Notes: generated by a model not told the origin, from the letters alone. 64,000 bases of DNA from a candidate division WOR-3 bacterium (GCA_039801505.1 JBDRUV010000001.1:1-64000), one strand, 5' to 3'; counted from the first letter of the stretch, positions 19,117-28,731 are shown. Numbers and translations are program-made.

Positions 19117-19731
19117 TTACCAGTGGTAGTGAATACCGGTGCCGATATCAATGCCGCTGTAGCGTCTGTGAGGCCAAATAAACCCCAAAGAATAACCGGA
19201 ATTAGAGTCAAAATGTCGCCAGGGTAGATAAAATGCCACAATCTCAATGTTCACAATTAAGGCCTTGGCAAATGGGATATCCAGTCCGGAAAACATTTTA
19301 ATCGGATAAAAAGTTAGTCCGGCTGTTGCGACTGGCCCCCAATATATAGTTTTAGTTGGAATCGGTTTAACAAATACGATGGTGTCATATTCATAATATG
19401 TAGTTAGCCAACTAAGGTCTCTTTTACCCTCAAGTCCGATACCAAGATATGGCTGATACCAGGTATAGTTCTTGAAATGTCGTTCGGCTCGAATACCCCA
19501 ATTAACCCAAGAATAGGGTCGATAAAAATAATACTTAATATCTCTTTGGGTATTTTGATAATAATACGCAGATTCCACTTCTACTTCACCGCTACCAAAA
19601 CTAAAAACCAGATGGGTCCGGATGCCCTCTTTCTTACCGGCAATAAAACTGACCCCATTAACTAAGGGATCTTTAAGAAAACCAATGGCCCCGGTCTCGA
19701 TAAATCCGACTAAAATTAGCGTTAGCAGCAT
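19117..19731 (-). CDS. Outer-membrane beta-barrel-like protein
   Basis: Not assigned to a named family. The 204 residues have a short hydrophobic N-terminus (MLLTLILVGFIETGAIG) that may act as a signal peptide. The rest is rich in alternating aromatic and polar strands such as HLVFSFGSGEVEVESAYYY and WYQPYLGIGLEGK, ending in aromatic His-Tyr-His-Trp. This looks like a small outer-membrane barrel, with the C-terminal aromatic expected for BAM recognition. It leads a two-gene unit with the YhhQ transporter and has a leaderless promoter. Function unknown. Confidence 0.6.
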   Translation of the reverse strand: MLLTLILVGFIETGAIGFLKDPLVNGVSFIAGKKEGIRTHLVFSFGSGEVEVESAYYYQNTQRDIKYYFYRPYSWVNWGIRAERHFKNYTWYQPYLGIGLEGKRDLSWLTTYYEYDTIVFVKPIPTKTIYWGPVATAGLTFYPIKMFSGLDIPFAKALIVNIEIVAFYLPWRHFDSNSGYSLGFIWPHRRYSGIDIGTGIHYHW

Positions 19732-19736
19732 AGAAA

Positions 19737-19765
19737 ATATTACGACCGGCCAAAACCTTTGTCAA
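19737..19765 (-). promoter_or_regulatory. Promoter of the barrel-yhhQ unit, leaderless
   Basis: Minus strand TTGACA (19765-19760), 17 bp, TAATAT (19742-19737). The ATG at 19731 is 5 nt beyond, with no ribosome site. Confidence 0.65.
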
Positions 19766-19927
19766 CAATAAATTTTTACTGCTTAGTTAACTCTTGGAGA
19801 TATTATCTTATACCATAGGCCTGAGGTCTTCATGGTTCCTAAAATCCTAAGTCCGGGATTTATGGGAATAGCTTACCATGGGGGTCAGGTTCTGAAGCTA
19901 ATCAGAGATTCACCTAATAAAGTATCC

Positions 19928-19971
19928 AGGGGTATTATATAGGGTACCGTCCCCCCACGGTCCGGGAGACC
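19928..19971. repeat. Dispersed GC-rich palindromic repeat, copy 2
   Basis: Contains GGGGTATTATATAGGG, then TACCGTCC and ACGGTCCGGG, related to the repeat at 11.44 kb and, in inverse orientation, to the one at 59.15 kb. Apart from this repeat and the flanking promoters I see nothing in the 341-bp gap 19732-20072. Confidence 0.6.
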
Positions 19972-20012
19972 GCAATTGCCACAGTTAAAAATACTATATT
20001 TGTAAAAAAGAC

Positions 20013-20041
20013 TTGACAGCCCTCTATAAAATGGCTATGCT
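20013..20041 (+). promoter_or_regulatory. Promoter of the 20.07 kb gene
   Basis: TTGACA at 20013-20018, 17 bp, TATGCT at 20036-20041. A leader of about 25 nt with a strong AAAGGAGGTG ribosome site follows, unlike the leaderless set. Confidence 0.75.
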
Positions 20042-20072
20042 CTTATAGCTTTAATAGAAAGGAGGTGTAATT

Positions 20073-20561
20073 ATGTTTAAAAAGGCGTTACTTTTGGCTT
20101 TAATAGTTACCTCTTTGTGCTTTGGCTACAAACGACTAATTTTCGGGGTAGAAGTTGGCGCTGGTTATGTGATTAAATCGAACGATAATCATCCGTTCCT
20201 TGATGGCAGTGCGATTTTTAACATCAAAAACAATCTCTATACTCGGTTAGAATTTGCACGAATTGCCTTCCATTCGCATAATACCCACTTATTTTTGGGC
20301 ACTCTGTCACCTATTGATCTAATGCTCTTTTTCCCTCAAGAAACCTTTAACCCCTATGGGATTGGGGGCGTAAGATTTTCTACTGCAACTAATTTAATGG
20401 ATTTAGATCTACGAGTTGGCGCTGGGGTTGAGTTTAAATTTAATCAGGCCCGGCTTTTCCCGTTTGTGGAAGGTGTTTTTGAACTTTATACCTGGGATAT
20501 TGCCGGTAGTTCCGGAACCGATAATATCTTTACCCTAAAGGGCGGTGTTCGAATAAAATAG
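20073..20561 (+). CDS. Small secreted beta-barrel-like protein
   Basis: A 162-residue protein with a clear signal peptide (MFKKALLLALIVTSLCFG) and then glycine- and aromatic-rich alternating strands such as GVEVGAGYVI, YGIGGVRFST and DLRVGAGVEF, ending FTLKGGVRIK. The pattern fits a small eight-strand outer-membrane barrel of the OmpW/OmpX-like kind, without a specific family match. It is a single gene with a strong promoter and ribosome site, suggesting high expression. Confidence 0.65.
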   Translation: MFKKALLLALIVTSLCFGYKRLIFGVEVGAGYVIKSNDNHPFLDGSAIFNIKNNLYTRLEFARIAFHSHNTHLFLGTLSPIDLMLFFPQETFNPYGIGGVRFSTATNLMDLDLRVGAGVEFKFNQARLFPFVEGVFELYTWDIAGSSGTDNIFTLKGGVRIK

Positions 20562-20646
20562 GCTTTTAATTCTCTTTCTCAGATTCTTAAGTTTAGCTGA
20601 TACAAAGAACGAGGGGGTATTTTTTGTAAAAATTGAGCAATAAAAG

Positions 20647-20675
20647 TTGACAAGACAGTAATAATAATTTATACT
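20647..20675 (+). promoter_or_regulatory. Promoter of the M20 peptidase operon
   Basis: TTGACA at 20647-20652, 17 bp, TATACT at 20670-20675, then a short leader with AAAGGAG before the ATG at 20694. Confidence 0.75.
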
Positions 20676-20693
20676 AACTTAAAAAGGAGTCTT

Positions 20694-21977
20694 ATGTGGC
20701 AATTACGAGAATGGCAGAAAATTAACGAAACAATTGAAAATCTTAGAGATTATATGATCCGGCTGCAATCTGAAATAACCGCAATCCCAGCCATTGGACC
20801 GGAAAATGGTGGTGATGGTGAAGCTGAACGCGGTAAATATTTATTAGAGGTCTTAAAAGAACTGACCGCGAATTTGCCCGAGGAACGATATCAGATTTCA
20901 GAGTATAATGCCCCAGATGTAAGGGTCAAAAGTAATTATCGGCCGAATCTTATTGCAACCTTCCGCGGGATCTATTCCAAACCGAAAATTTGGATAATGA
21001 CCCATATGGATATTGTGCCGCCCGGACCATTAAATCTTTGGGAGACCGATCCCTATCAGGCCGTAGTGAAAGACGGTAAGATTTATGGCCGAGGCACTGA
21101 GGATAACCAACAGGAACTAGTGGCCTCACTGGCTGCAGTCAAGGCCATAAAAGCGCTAGGATTTAATCCGGTCTACGATGTCAATTTAATGTTTGTTGCT
21201 GACGAAGAAACCGGCAGCCAATATGGTGCTGGATATGTTCTAAATAATTTCAGCCAACTTTTTTCTTCCGATGACATATACATTATACCGGATGCTGGTA
21301 ATTCTCAAGGAAGTTTGATTGAAATCGCGGAAAAATCAATTCTTTGGCTAAAATTTATCATCAAAGGCAAACAGATCCATGCTGCAGCAGCACCGGAAGG
21401 TATCAATGCCCATCGGGCCGGTGCTTATTTGATTGTCGCCCTAGATAAAATGTTTAAGAAAAAATATAAAAAGCGCAATCGACTTTTTTCGCCGCCAATA
21501 ACTACCGCAGAACCGACTAAAAAAGAAGCCAATGTGCCTAATGTCAATACGGTTCCCGGTGAAGATATCTTTTATTTTGATTGTCGAGTCCTTCCTGATT
21601 ATCAGCTCCCTGAAGTTATTGCTGATATCAAATCCGAGGTTGAGAAAATCGAAAAACGTTTTGGAGTTCAGGTGACGATTGAAAACGCCCAGACTGCCGA
21701 GGCTGCCTCAAGCACTTCACCTGATGCCTTGGTAGTAAAAATGTTAAAAAAGGCAATTAAAGAAGTTTATCGAATAAATGCCAAACCCGGGGGTATTGGT
21801 GGGGGCACAGTAGCGGCACTTTTCCGAAAAAAAGGCCTTCAAGCTTGTGTCTGGTCAAAGGTTAACAATAACGCGCATAAACCTAACGAATTTTCGGTAA
21901 TCGAAAATATGGTCGGGGATGCCAAGGTGTATGCCTATCTTTTAGGCCTGGAACTTTCTAATGGCCAGCTAAAATGA
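20694..21977 (+). CDS. M20-family metallo-hydrolase (ArgE/DapE-like)
   Basis: A 427-residue cytosolic di-zinc deacylase/peptidase. Seen: MTHMDIVPPG with the first metal His, GRGTEDNQQE with the bridging Asp, ADEETGS with the catalytic Glu pair, the dimerisation insert (about residues 215-330), DCRVLPDY, and the late metal His in NAHKPNEFS. Substrate cannot be named from sequence; ArgE, DapE and dipeptidase activities are all found in the family. The stop overlaps the next ATG, starting a run of closely spaced genes. Confidence 0.88.
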   Translation: MWQLREWQKINETIENLRDYMIRLQSEITAIPAIGPENGGDGEAERGKYLLEVLKELTANLPEERYQISEYNAPDVRVKSNYRPNLIATFRGIYSKPKIWIMTHMDIVPPGPLNLWETDPYQAVVKDGKIYGRGTEDNQQELVASLAAVKAIKALGFNPVYDVNLMFVADEETGSQYGAGYVLNNFSQLFSSDDIYIIPDAGNSQGSLIEIAEKSILWLKFIIKGKQIHAAAAPEGINAHRAGAYLIVALDKMFKKKYKKRNRLFSPPITTAEPTKKEANVPNVNTVPGEDIFYFDCRVLPDYQLPEVIADIKSEVEKIEKRFGVQVTIENAQTAEAASSTSPDALVVKMLKKAIKEVYRINAKPGGIGGGTVAALFRKKGLQACVWSKVNNNAHKPNEFSVIENMVGDAKVYAYLLGLELSNGQLK

Positions 21978-22336
21978 AAGAAATTTCTGATTATATTGAT
22001 ATTGAACGTTCCAGCTTAAGAGACGCGCGCAGTACGCAGGGTGAAGCATTGGTATTAATAAAGAGCCCCGCAGTAGTTAGTGAGCACGAAGAGGAAATTT
22101 TACAAACCGTTATCGACCATTTTATAAAATTTGTCAGTAAGGCAATTGGTCGGGCTTATTCTGTTCATCGCGATCCATATTCTAATAGCTACCGAATCTT
22201 CGAACCGGGACGGGAAAGCTACGGCTTTAGAATCTCGGATGAAGGTGATAAAATAATCATTAAACCGATTGCGATCCTTGAAGACCTTACAATATTAAAA
22301 AGATATCTCGGGCACTTAAAACATAAAACCTTATAA
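21974..22336 (+). CDS. Conserved-looking hypothetical protein
   Basis: Not recognised. The 120 soluble residues have mixed alpha/beta character and no signal peptide or membrane helix. Arg-rich GREADY-like surface segments (FEPGRESYGFRI) follow a helical ETVIDHFIKFVSK-like middle. It overlaps the M20 gene by 4 nt and ends 4 nt before the site-2 protease gene, so it is probably co-translated with them. Confidence 0.65.
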   Translation: MKEISDYIDIERSSLRDARSTQGEALVLIKSPAVVSEHEEEILQTVIDHFIKFVSKAIGRAYSVHRDPYSNSYRIFEPGRESYGFRISDEGDKIIIKPIAILEDLTILKRYLGHLKHKTL

Positions 22337-22340
22337 GCTA

Positions 22341-23237
22341 ATGAGTGAAGAATTAAATCAAAATCTCCAAAATTTTGAGCAAAGAGCCGATTTAAAAATT
22401 GTGCCGCGGGAATTAATTACAGCAATCATCTTATTTGTGCTCACGATATTTACAACATTGATTGCTGGGGCTCTTCATTTTGGAGTTAATCCCTTTGCAA
22501 ACCTTAGCAACCTCTGGAAAGGACTGCCATTTTCCCTGACACTTTTAATAATCTTATTAGGACATGAATTAGGCCATTTTTTTATGGCCCGATATTACAA
22601 AATCAGGGTAAGCCTACCTTTTTTTCTGCCGGTTCCCCATCCCTTGATCGGCACGATGGGGGCATTCATTAGAATTCGATCTCAAATCCCCAACCGCCGC
22701 GCTCTAATCAGGGTAGGACTTTCCGGTCCCCTAGTTGGATTTTTGCTAGCTATCCCTGCAATAATTATCGGTTTACGAGCCTCCCGAGTTGTGAGCATTA
22801 CCGAAATTCAAGGTGGGTTAAAGATTGGGAGTTCTCTAATTTTTTATTTGTTCTCGAAAATCTTTTTCCCCAAAATACTAGAAAACTCCGATATTGTTCT
22901 TCATCCAGTAGCCTTCGCTGGTTGGCTTGGACTTTTTGTCACGGCAATAAATCTCTTACCATTAGGTCAACTTGATGGTGGGCATATCTCCTATGGAATT
23001 TTGGGTAAATATTATAAATACCTTAGCTTTGCAGTAATCATTGTCGTCGGCCTTTTAGGATTTCTCTGGCCTGGTTGGTTTTTCTGGCTAATTTTAGTCA
23101 TAGCCTTAGGAATAAACCATCCAGAAAGTATTAATGACAGTGAACCTTTAACTAACATTGACAAATTTCTTGCCGGCATTGGCTTAATAATCTTAATTCT
23201 ATCTTTTATTCCCGTGCCAATAAAAATTCTTTATTAG
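22341..23237 (+). CDS. Site-2 protease family (M50) membrane metalloprotease
   Basis: A 298-residue intramembrane zinc protease. Seen: the zinc motif HELGHFFMARYY (about residues 75-86), LPFFLPVPHPLIGTMGAFI, and the third-ligand motif LLPLGQLDGGH (about 206-216), with about six to seven hydrophobic segments. The family cleaves membrane-anchored regulators or acts in proteolysis at the membrane. No anti-sigma factor lies beside it, so the substrate is unknown. Confidence 0.9.
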   Translation: MSEELNQNLQNFEQRADLKIVPRELITAIILFVLTIFTTLIAGALHFGVNPFANLSNLWKGLPFSLTLLIILLGHELGHFFMARYYKIRVSLPFFLPVPHPLIGTMGAFIRIRSQIPNRRALIRVGLSGPLVGFLLAIPAIIIGLRASRVVSITEIQGGLKIGSSLIFYLFSKIFFPKILENSDIVLHPVAFAGWLGLFVTAINLLPLGQLDGGHISYGILGKYYKYLSFAVIIVVGLLGFLWPGWFFWLILVIALGINHPESINDSEPLTNIDKFLAGIGLIILILSFIPVPIKILY

Positions 23238-23246
23238 GAGCCTAGT

Positions 23247-24008
23247 ATGCATCCAATTCTTATAAGAATTCTGGGAGTTAATATCTATTCTTACGGGTTT
23301 TTTCTTTTTATCTCCTTTTTAGTCGGCATCAAGTTGGTTGAAGCTCGAGCTAAAAGATTTGGAGTTTCAAGCGATGTAGTCAACAATTTAGCCTTAATTG
23401 TTTTAGCTTCAGTAATTGTTGGCGCTCGACTTTTATATGTCGTTTTCCATTGGGACGAATTTCAAAACGATCTTATTGGGGTTATCGCCTTCTGGCGGGG
23501 TGGCCTAGGTGGGCTAATGTTCTTTGGCGGGTTTGTGCTGGCTTTGTTATCAGGGATTCTTTATGTAAAAAAGAAAAAACTACCTTTAGCCCAAATGTTA
23601 GACGCTGTAACACCGGCGATTATCTTAGGAGAAGGTTTTACAAGAATCGGATGTTTTCTTAATGGATGTTGCTTTGGAAAGCCAACTAACCTGCCTTGGG
23701 GCGTAATTTTTCCTAAATATTCACCGGCCGGGGAAATATTTTGTGAAAAAATTCATCCCACGCAACTTTATTCGTCACTAGCTGGATTTAGCTTGTTTGG
23801 ATTAGTATTAATATTAGAACGCAAAAAACTAAAGCCCGGAGTTCTGTTTGGCATTATTCTTAGTTTGTATAACCTATTTAGATTTTTAATAGACTTTATC
23901 AGATACTATGAGAACCAAGAAAATTTTTGGGTCAATCAAATTATTTCTCTTGGCCTTTTTATTTTAGGAATTATATATACAATTATCCGACATCGCACAA
24001 CATCATAA
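23247..24008 (+). CDS. lgt: Prolipoprotein diacylglyceryl transferase
   Basis: Adds diacylglycerol to the lipobox Cys of prolipoproteins at the inner membrane. The 253 residues have about seven membrane segments. Seen: the N-terminal YSYGFFLF, the central WRGGLGGLMFFGG, the signature RIGCFLNGCCFGKPT, and IHPTQLYSS. An AGGAG-type ribosome site precedes the ATG. It supports a lipoprotein system matching the lipoproteins at 31.4 and 58.4 kb. Confidence 0.94.
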   Translation: MHPILIRILGVNIYSYGFFLFISFLVGIKLVEARAKRFGVSSDVVNNLALIVLASVIVGARLLYVVFHWDEFQNDLIGVIAFWRGGLGGLMFFGGFVLALLSGILYVKKKKLPLAQMLDAVTPAIILGEGFTRIGCFLNGCCFGKPTNLPWGVIFPKYSPAGEIFCEKIHPTQLYSSLAGFSLFGLVLILERKKLKPGVLFGIILSLYNLFRFLIDFIRYYENQENFWVNQIISLGLFILGIIYTIIRHRTTS

Positions 24009-24016
24009 TAATTACA

Positions 24017-24763
24017 ATGCAGGGTATAAAACTAATTACGAGATTTTTATCGGAATTAAAAAATTTTGTTTTAGATCTGCTTTTACCTCCTAAGTGTTTA
24101 GGATGCGGCAAAGAGCTTACACATGGGTATATCTGTGATAGGTGTTTTTACTCAGTCACAACCGGTGCCTTAGGGGTTTGCCCGCTTTGCGGCTATCCCA
24201 AAGCGTTCGAAGATAAATGCTATCATCCGTTGAAGACGTTTCCATGTGGTGATAGTGGTCTTATCAGAATTAGGGCCCTTGGTAAATATAATATCCCCTT
24301 TAAAAATCTCTTACACCGGTTTAAATATCAAGAATATACAAAAGTTGGTAAATTGTTAGGATTAGGTCTCGCTAATTTAATCGGTTCCGACCCGGTCTTA
24401 TCCCGGGCTGATTTCATCGTTCCAATACCTCTTCATCCGGCACGTCGCCGGGAACGTGGTTTTAATCAGGCTGAAATTTTAGCTAAAGAGGCTTGCTTTA
24501 ATACGGGGATAGAATTTCTAAATTGTCTTAGTCGCAAGAAAAATACCAAATCTCAAACTATCCTTAACCATAAAGCCCGATTAGAAAACGTTATTGGTGC
24601 TTTTAGTATAAAAGAAGATTTTTTGATAAAAATAAAGGACAGACGAATAATTTTAGTTGACGATGTTATAACTACCGGCGCTACATTACAAGAAGCGGCC
24701 CGAATTTTAACCATCGCTCAAGCTGTTGAAGTCTATGCTGTAGTGGTTGCAGTGGCTGCTTAA
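24017..24763 (+). CDS. comF: ComF-family phosphoribosyltransferase-like protein
   Basis: ComF proteins are linked to DNA uptake and processing in competence. Start chosen: ATG 24017, 8 nt after lgt; upstream in-frame codons lie inside lgt. Seen: zinc-finger pairs CLGCG and CDRC, then CPLCG, followed by the PRTase domain with PIPLHPARRRERGFNQAE (about residues 130-147) and the PRPP loop ILVDDVITTGATL. The 248 residues are usual. With comM at 43 kb it hints at natural transformation capacity, but no pilus genes are visible. Confidence 0.9.
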   Translation: MQGIKLITRFLSELKNFVLDLLLPPKCLGCGKELTHGYICDRCFYSVTTGALGVCPLCGYPKAFEDKCYHPLKTFPCGDSGLIRIRALGKYNIPFKNLLHRFKYQEYTKVGKLLGLGLANLIGSDPVLSRADFIVPIPLHPARRRERGFNQAEILAKEACFNTGIEFLNCLSRKKNTKSQTILNHKARLENVIGAFSIKEDFLIKIKDRRIILVDDVITTGATLQEAARILTIAQAVEVYAVVVAVAA

Positions 24764-24771
24764 ATATCATC

Positions 24772-25491
24772 ATGAAAAAAAATTGTTATGGCCCTTATAT
24801 TTTAATACTAATTATCTTGATTATTGGCGTTCTTTTAATTATTAAACATTTTAATTATTTTACCGCAATTTTTTCTAATCCTACGCGGCTTAAAGAAATT
24901 TTAACGAGTTCTTTTGGAGAAGATTTTAGAATCTATGCACCGTTAGTGCTTATTGGACTACAAACTCTTCAAATCGTTTTTGCCCCTTTTCCCGGACACT
25001 GGATTGGTTTTGTGGCCGGCTTTATTTTCGGCGCAGTTAGAGGGTGTATATATTCTTTAATAGGAATTCTTTTGGGAGCGACAATCGATTTCTGGCTTGC
25101 TCGACTGTTGGGACGTAGATTCTTAATCATGTTTATTTCGCTTGAACAGATGAGAACCTTTGATTTTTATGTATTAAAATACGGAACGATAATAATTTTT
25201 TTGCTACTTTTATTGCCATTTTCGCCTTTAGGTGATATAATTTATTATCTTGCTGGTTTAACTGCAGTACCGTATTTATTTTTCTTGTTTATGGTAATAC
25301 TCGCACGGCTCCCTAATGCTTTGTTTTTTAATCTACTTGGCGCTAACGCGACAAAATTGGACATGTCAATTGTTTTAGTGTTTATGGGGATATTGGCAAT
25401 TATAGGGTTGATTTTTTACATCCGCTTCCGAAATTGCTGGGAAAAATGGCTAAACCGAGTTTCTTACTTAAACCGATGGCAAAAAGATTGA
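24772..25491 (+). CDS. VTT-domain (TVP38/DedA-type) membrane protein
   Basis: A 239-residue protein with about six hydrophobic segments. Seen: the family core GHWIGFVAGFIFGAVRGCIYSLIG (about residues 81-104, abbreviated here) followed by GATIDFWLARLLGRRF, and the re-entrant LLLPFSPLGDIIYYLAGLT. Family members act in membrane homeostasis and lipid scrambling; the specific role here is unknown. It begins 8 nt after comF and its C-terminus runs into the valS promoter. Confidence 0.85.
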   Translation: MKKNCYGPYILILIILIIGVLLIIKHFNYFTAIFSNPTRLKEILTSSFGEDFRIYAPLVLIGLQTLQIVFAPFPGHWIGFVAGFIFGAVRGCIYSLIGILLGATIDFWLARLLGRRFLIMFISLEQMRTFDFYVLKYGTIIIFLLLLLPFSPLGDIIYYLAGLTAVPYLFFLFMVILARLPNALFFNLLGANATKLDMSIVLVFMGILAIIGLIFYIRFRNCWEKWLNRVSYLNRWQKD

Positions 25492-25515
25492 CAGAAAAAG
25501 GAATTTAATTATAAT
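25488..25515 (+). promoter_or_regulatory. Promoter of valS, near-leaderless
   Basis: TTGACA at 25488-25493 overlaps the TGA stop of the upstream gene; 16 bp later comes TATAAT at 25510-25515. The valS ATG at 25525 is 9 nt on with no ribosome site. Confidence 0.72.
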
Positions 25516-25524
25516 GATTAAGTT

Positions 25525-28188
25525 ATGCCAAAACAGAATACAATAACTGATTTTCCGACACAGTATAATCCAAAAGCAATTGAAAAAAAATGGTATAACT
25601 TTTGGTTAGAAAATAAATTTTTTACCCCGGACCTGACGAGCAAGAAACCGCGCTATTGTATTACAATCCCGCCGCCTAATATTACTGGCGTATTACATAT
25701 GGGGCACGCATTAAACTCAACAATACAAGACATAATGATTCGATTTAAAAAGTTACAAGGGTATGAAACCTTATGGGTTCCCGGTACTGATCATGCCAGT
25801 ATCGCTACTCATAATCAAATTGAAAAACAGCTTTTAAAAGAAGGAAAAACCCGTTTTGATATTGGAAGAGAGGAGTTCTTAAGGCTCGCATGGGCGTGGA
25901 AAGAAAAACATGCAAATATTATTCTTGAGCAATTGAAAACTTTGGGCGCGGCATGTGATTGGACCCGAACCCGTTTTACAATGGATCCAGATTTATCTCG
26001 AGCAGTGCGCGAAGCTTTTGTAAGGTATTATGAAAAAGGTTTAATTTATAAAGGATATTATATTGTCAATTGGTGCCCACGCTGCCGAACTTCAATATCT
26101 GATTTAGAGGTAAAATACAAAGACACAAAAACTAAGCTGTGGTATATAAAATATCCCTTAAAAAATAGCAGCGAAGATTATATCGTAGTAGCGACTACCC
26201 GACCGGAAACAATGTTGGGCGATACCGCAGTTGCAGTGAACCCACACGATCCTCGTTATTCAAAACTTATTGGAAAGGTTGCAATCGTCCCGTTGGTTAA
26301 TCGGGAGGTGCCAATAATCGCTGATGTGCGAGTAGATATCGAATTTGGTACTGGTGCTGTAAAAGTTACCCCGGCACATGACCCTGTAGACTTTGAACTC
26401 GCCAAAACTCATAATTTAGCCTTCATAAAAATTCTAAACGAGGAAGCCAAGATTACAAAGGAAGCACCATTAAAATACCAAGGCCTTAGCCGCGAGGAGG
26501 CCAGAGAACAAGTCCTGTTAGATCTCGAAGCGCAGGGACTTCTGTTTAAAAGCGAAGACTACGAGCATCGAGTGGGACGATGTGCACGCTGCGAAACAAT
26601 TACGGAACCGATGGTTTCCCTCCAGTGGTTTCTTAAAACCAAGGGGTTGGCTGAACCGGCAATTAAAAAGGTCGAAGATGGTACAATAAAATTTTATCCT
26701 GAGCGCTGGACTAAGGTTTATCTAGATTGGATGTATAATATACGAGACTGGTGCATTTCTCGCCAACTGTGGTGGGGCCATCGTATTCCCGCATTCTACT
26801 GTAATGATTGCGGAAATATGATGGTCACAAGGGTTGATCCGGTGGAATGCTCAAAATGTCACAGCAAGAATATTCGTCAAGATGAAGATATTTTAGATAC
26901 CTGGTTTTCTTCAGCCCTTTGGCCATTTTCCGTGCTCGGTTGGCCTGAAGAAACTCAGGATCTCAAAGAATTTTATCCTACAAACTTTCTTTCAACTGAT
27001 CCGGATATAATCTTTCTCTGGGTTGCTAGAATGATTATGTCTGGTTTAGAGTTTTTATCGCAGGTGCCGTTTTATGATGTATATATTCACTCAACCATTT
27101 TAGCAGAAACCGGGGAACGCATGAGCCGGTCCAAAGGAATCGGGGTTGATCCTGTGGTACTTATTGATAAATACGGTGCTTGCGCTTTACGATTCACTTT
27201 AGCTTATCTCGAAACCGAAAGCCAAACTTATCGATTTTGGGAACGGCGAGTTGAGTTAGGACGAAATTTCGCTAATAAAATCTGGAATGCTGGACGATTG
27301 GTAAAAATATTGCTTGAGGGTTACGAAGAAAACCTCAAAGAATTTTCTAGCCCACCCCAAGCTTATGATACTTTTTCATTAATTGATAGATGGTTTTTAA
27401 ATAAACATAAAGATTTAGTATTAAAGATAACTTCGGCCTTGGAGCATTATCAATTTTCTGTAGCTGCCCAAGAACTATATGAATTCTTCTGGCATCAATT
27501 CTGTGACTGGTATTTAGAATTTTGCAAAATTCGGAGTCGAAACGGTGATAACTCTTTTGTTAATTATCTTTATAAGGTTTTTAACGAGCTTTTGATCTGC
27601 CTGCATCCTTTTATGCCCTTCCTTACCGAAGAACTTTGGCAAAGGTTTCCTAATCGCGAAAAAAGCATTCTGCTAGCTTCTTGGCCGAAACCACCAGAAA
27701 TATCTCCAATTCCCGAAGAAGAATTTATAGCAACAATGTGCAAAATAATTAGCGCCTTACGAACTATTCGTTCCGAATTTCGCCTTTCGCCTAGTACTCA
27801 AATTAATTGCCTGGTGAACACGCATAATCAAAAACTGCTAACTTTTCTTCTAGCACCCAAAACGGTACTTCTAATTAAAGAATTATCTAAAGTAAACGAA
27901 ATCCGCCACACAAATAAAAAACCCCCTAATTCATCTTCTGTTGTACTAGAAAACCTTGAAATATATGTACCACTTGCTGGTATAATTGACACCCCAAAAG
28001 AAAAAAGCCGAATCTTAAAAGAAATTGCAGAATTAGAAAAACTGCTTACCAAATCTCATGTACTTCTAAATAATCCTCAATTTTTAGAAAAGGCGAAGCT
28101 CGAAGTGATTGAACAAGAAAAAAATCGACAAAAAACGTTTGAAGAAAAACTGTATCGTCTTAAAGAAATTCTCCAGTCACTTGAATAG
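25525..28188 (+). CDS. valS: Valyl-tRNA synthetase
   Basis: Class I synthetase of 887 residues. Seen: PPPNITGVLHMGHALN (HIGH-type), WVPGTDHASIATH, an editing domain with TTRPETMLGDTAV, zinc-ribbon cysteine pairs (CPRC, CARC, CNDC, CSKC), the KMSKS-type loop ERMSRSKG, an anticodon-binding domain, and a C-terminal coiled coil (about residues 810-885) that in ValRS contacts the tRNA elbow. It heads a three-gene unit with the OmpA-like and DUF5683-like genes. Confidence 0.97.
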   Translation: MPKQNTITDFPTQYNPKAIEKKWYNFWLENKFFTPDLTSKKPRYCITIPPPNITGVLHMGHALNSTIQDIMIRFKKLQGYETLWVPGTDHASIATHNQIEKQLLKEGKTRFDIGREEFLRLAWAWKEKHANIILEQLKTLGAACDWTRTRFTMDPDLSRAVREAFVRYYEKGLIYKGYYIVNWCPRCRTSISDLEVKYKDTKTKLWYIKYPLKNSSEDYIVVATTRPETMLGDTAVAVNPHDPRYSKLIGKVAIVPLVNREVPIIADVRVDIEFGTGAVKVTPAHDPVDFELAKTHNLAFIKILNEEAKITKEAPLKYQGLSREEAREQVLLDLEAQGLLFKSEDYEHRVGRCARCETITEPMVSLQWFLKTKGLAEPAIKKVEDGTIKFYPERWTKVYLDWMYNIRDWCISRQLWWGHRIPAFYCNDCGNMMVTRVDPVECSKCHSKNIRQDEDILDTWFSSALWPFSVLGWPEETQDLKEFYPTNFLSTDPDIIFLWVARMIMSGLEFLSQVPFYDVYIHSTILAETGERMSRSKGIGVDPVVLIDKYGACALRFTLAYLETESQTYRFWERRVELGRNFANKIWNAGRLVKILLEGYEENLKEFSSPPQAYDTFSLIDRWFLNKHKDLVLKITSALEHYQFSVAAQELYEFFWHQFCDWYLEFCKIRSRNGDNSFVNYLYKVFNELLICLHPFMPFLTEELWQRFPNREKSILLASWPKPPEISPIPEEEFIATMCKIISALRTIRSEFRLSPSTQINCLVNTHNQKLLTFLLAPKTVLLIKELSKVNEIRHTNKKPPNSSSVVLENLEIYVPLAGIIDTPKEKSRILKEIAELEKLLTKSHVLLNNPQFLEKAKLEVIEQEKNRQKTFEEKLYRLKEILQSLE

Positions 28189-28191
28189 GCT

Positions 28192-28731
28192 GTGAAATAT
28201 TTAGGATGGTTGCTCTTTTTATTTGTAATTATTTGTGCGATTATATGGTATAATACAAAACATCTACCGTTGGCTAAGGAAAGCGAACGAATTAAAAAAG
28301 AAAATCTTATTTGGCAAGAAGAGATTTTGCATTTAAAAGAAAAAGCTAACGTAAAGCATTTAAAATTCTACCGACAATTTTATCTTAATGAAATTTTTAC
28401 CAATGACACTAGTGTTAATTTATCCCCGGTTGGCGAATCTATCTTAAGAGAACTTATACCCACTTTGCAAGAATTCCCGCAAGATAACATAATGCTTGCG
28501 GGCTATAATTGTGGCGAAAGCCTAGAAGATACTTTAAGAAAAAATTTTAAATTAACAGATCAAGAGCTGGCATTAAAACGAGCGTTGAAAGTTGGAGAAT
28601 TATTAAATTCCCTCGGAATAAGAAAACATCGAATTGTAATTTTAGGAGTCGGTAAGTTAGAAAGTATTGCCAAAGACAGCGTTGTAAATCCTGAAGGCCA
28701 AAAAGGATATTTAGAAATTATAATCCAATGA
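28192..28731 (+). CDS. Membrane-anchored OmpA-like domain protein
   Basis: The 179 residues start at GTG. Seen: one N-terminal membrane helix (about residues 3-19), a short coiled coil (about 30-55) and a C-terminal OmpA/MotB-like fold with LSPVGESILRELIPTL, an ALKRALKVGELLNSLG helix and RIVILGVGK, which would bind peptidoglycan in the periplasm. It begins 3 nt after valS and overlaps the next ATG. Role likely envelope tethering; the motility stator alternative is unlikely because no motA is present. Confidence 0.68.
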   Translation: MKYLGWLLFLFVIICAIIWYNTKHLPLAKESERIKKENLIWQEEILHLKEKANVKHLKFYRQFYLNEIFTNDTSVNLSPVGESILRELIPTLQEFPQDNIMLAGYNCGESLEDTLRKNFKLTDQELALKRALKVGELLNSLGIRKHRIVILGVGKLESIAKDSVVNPEGQKGYLEIIIQ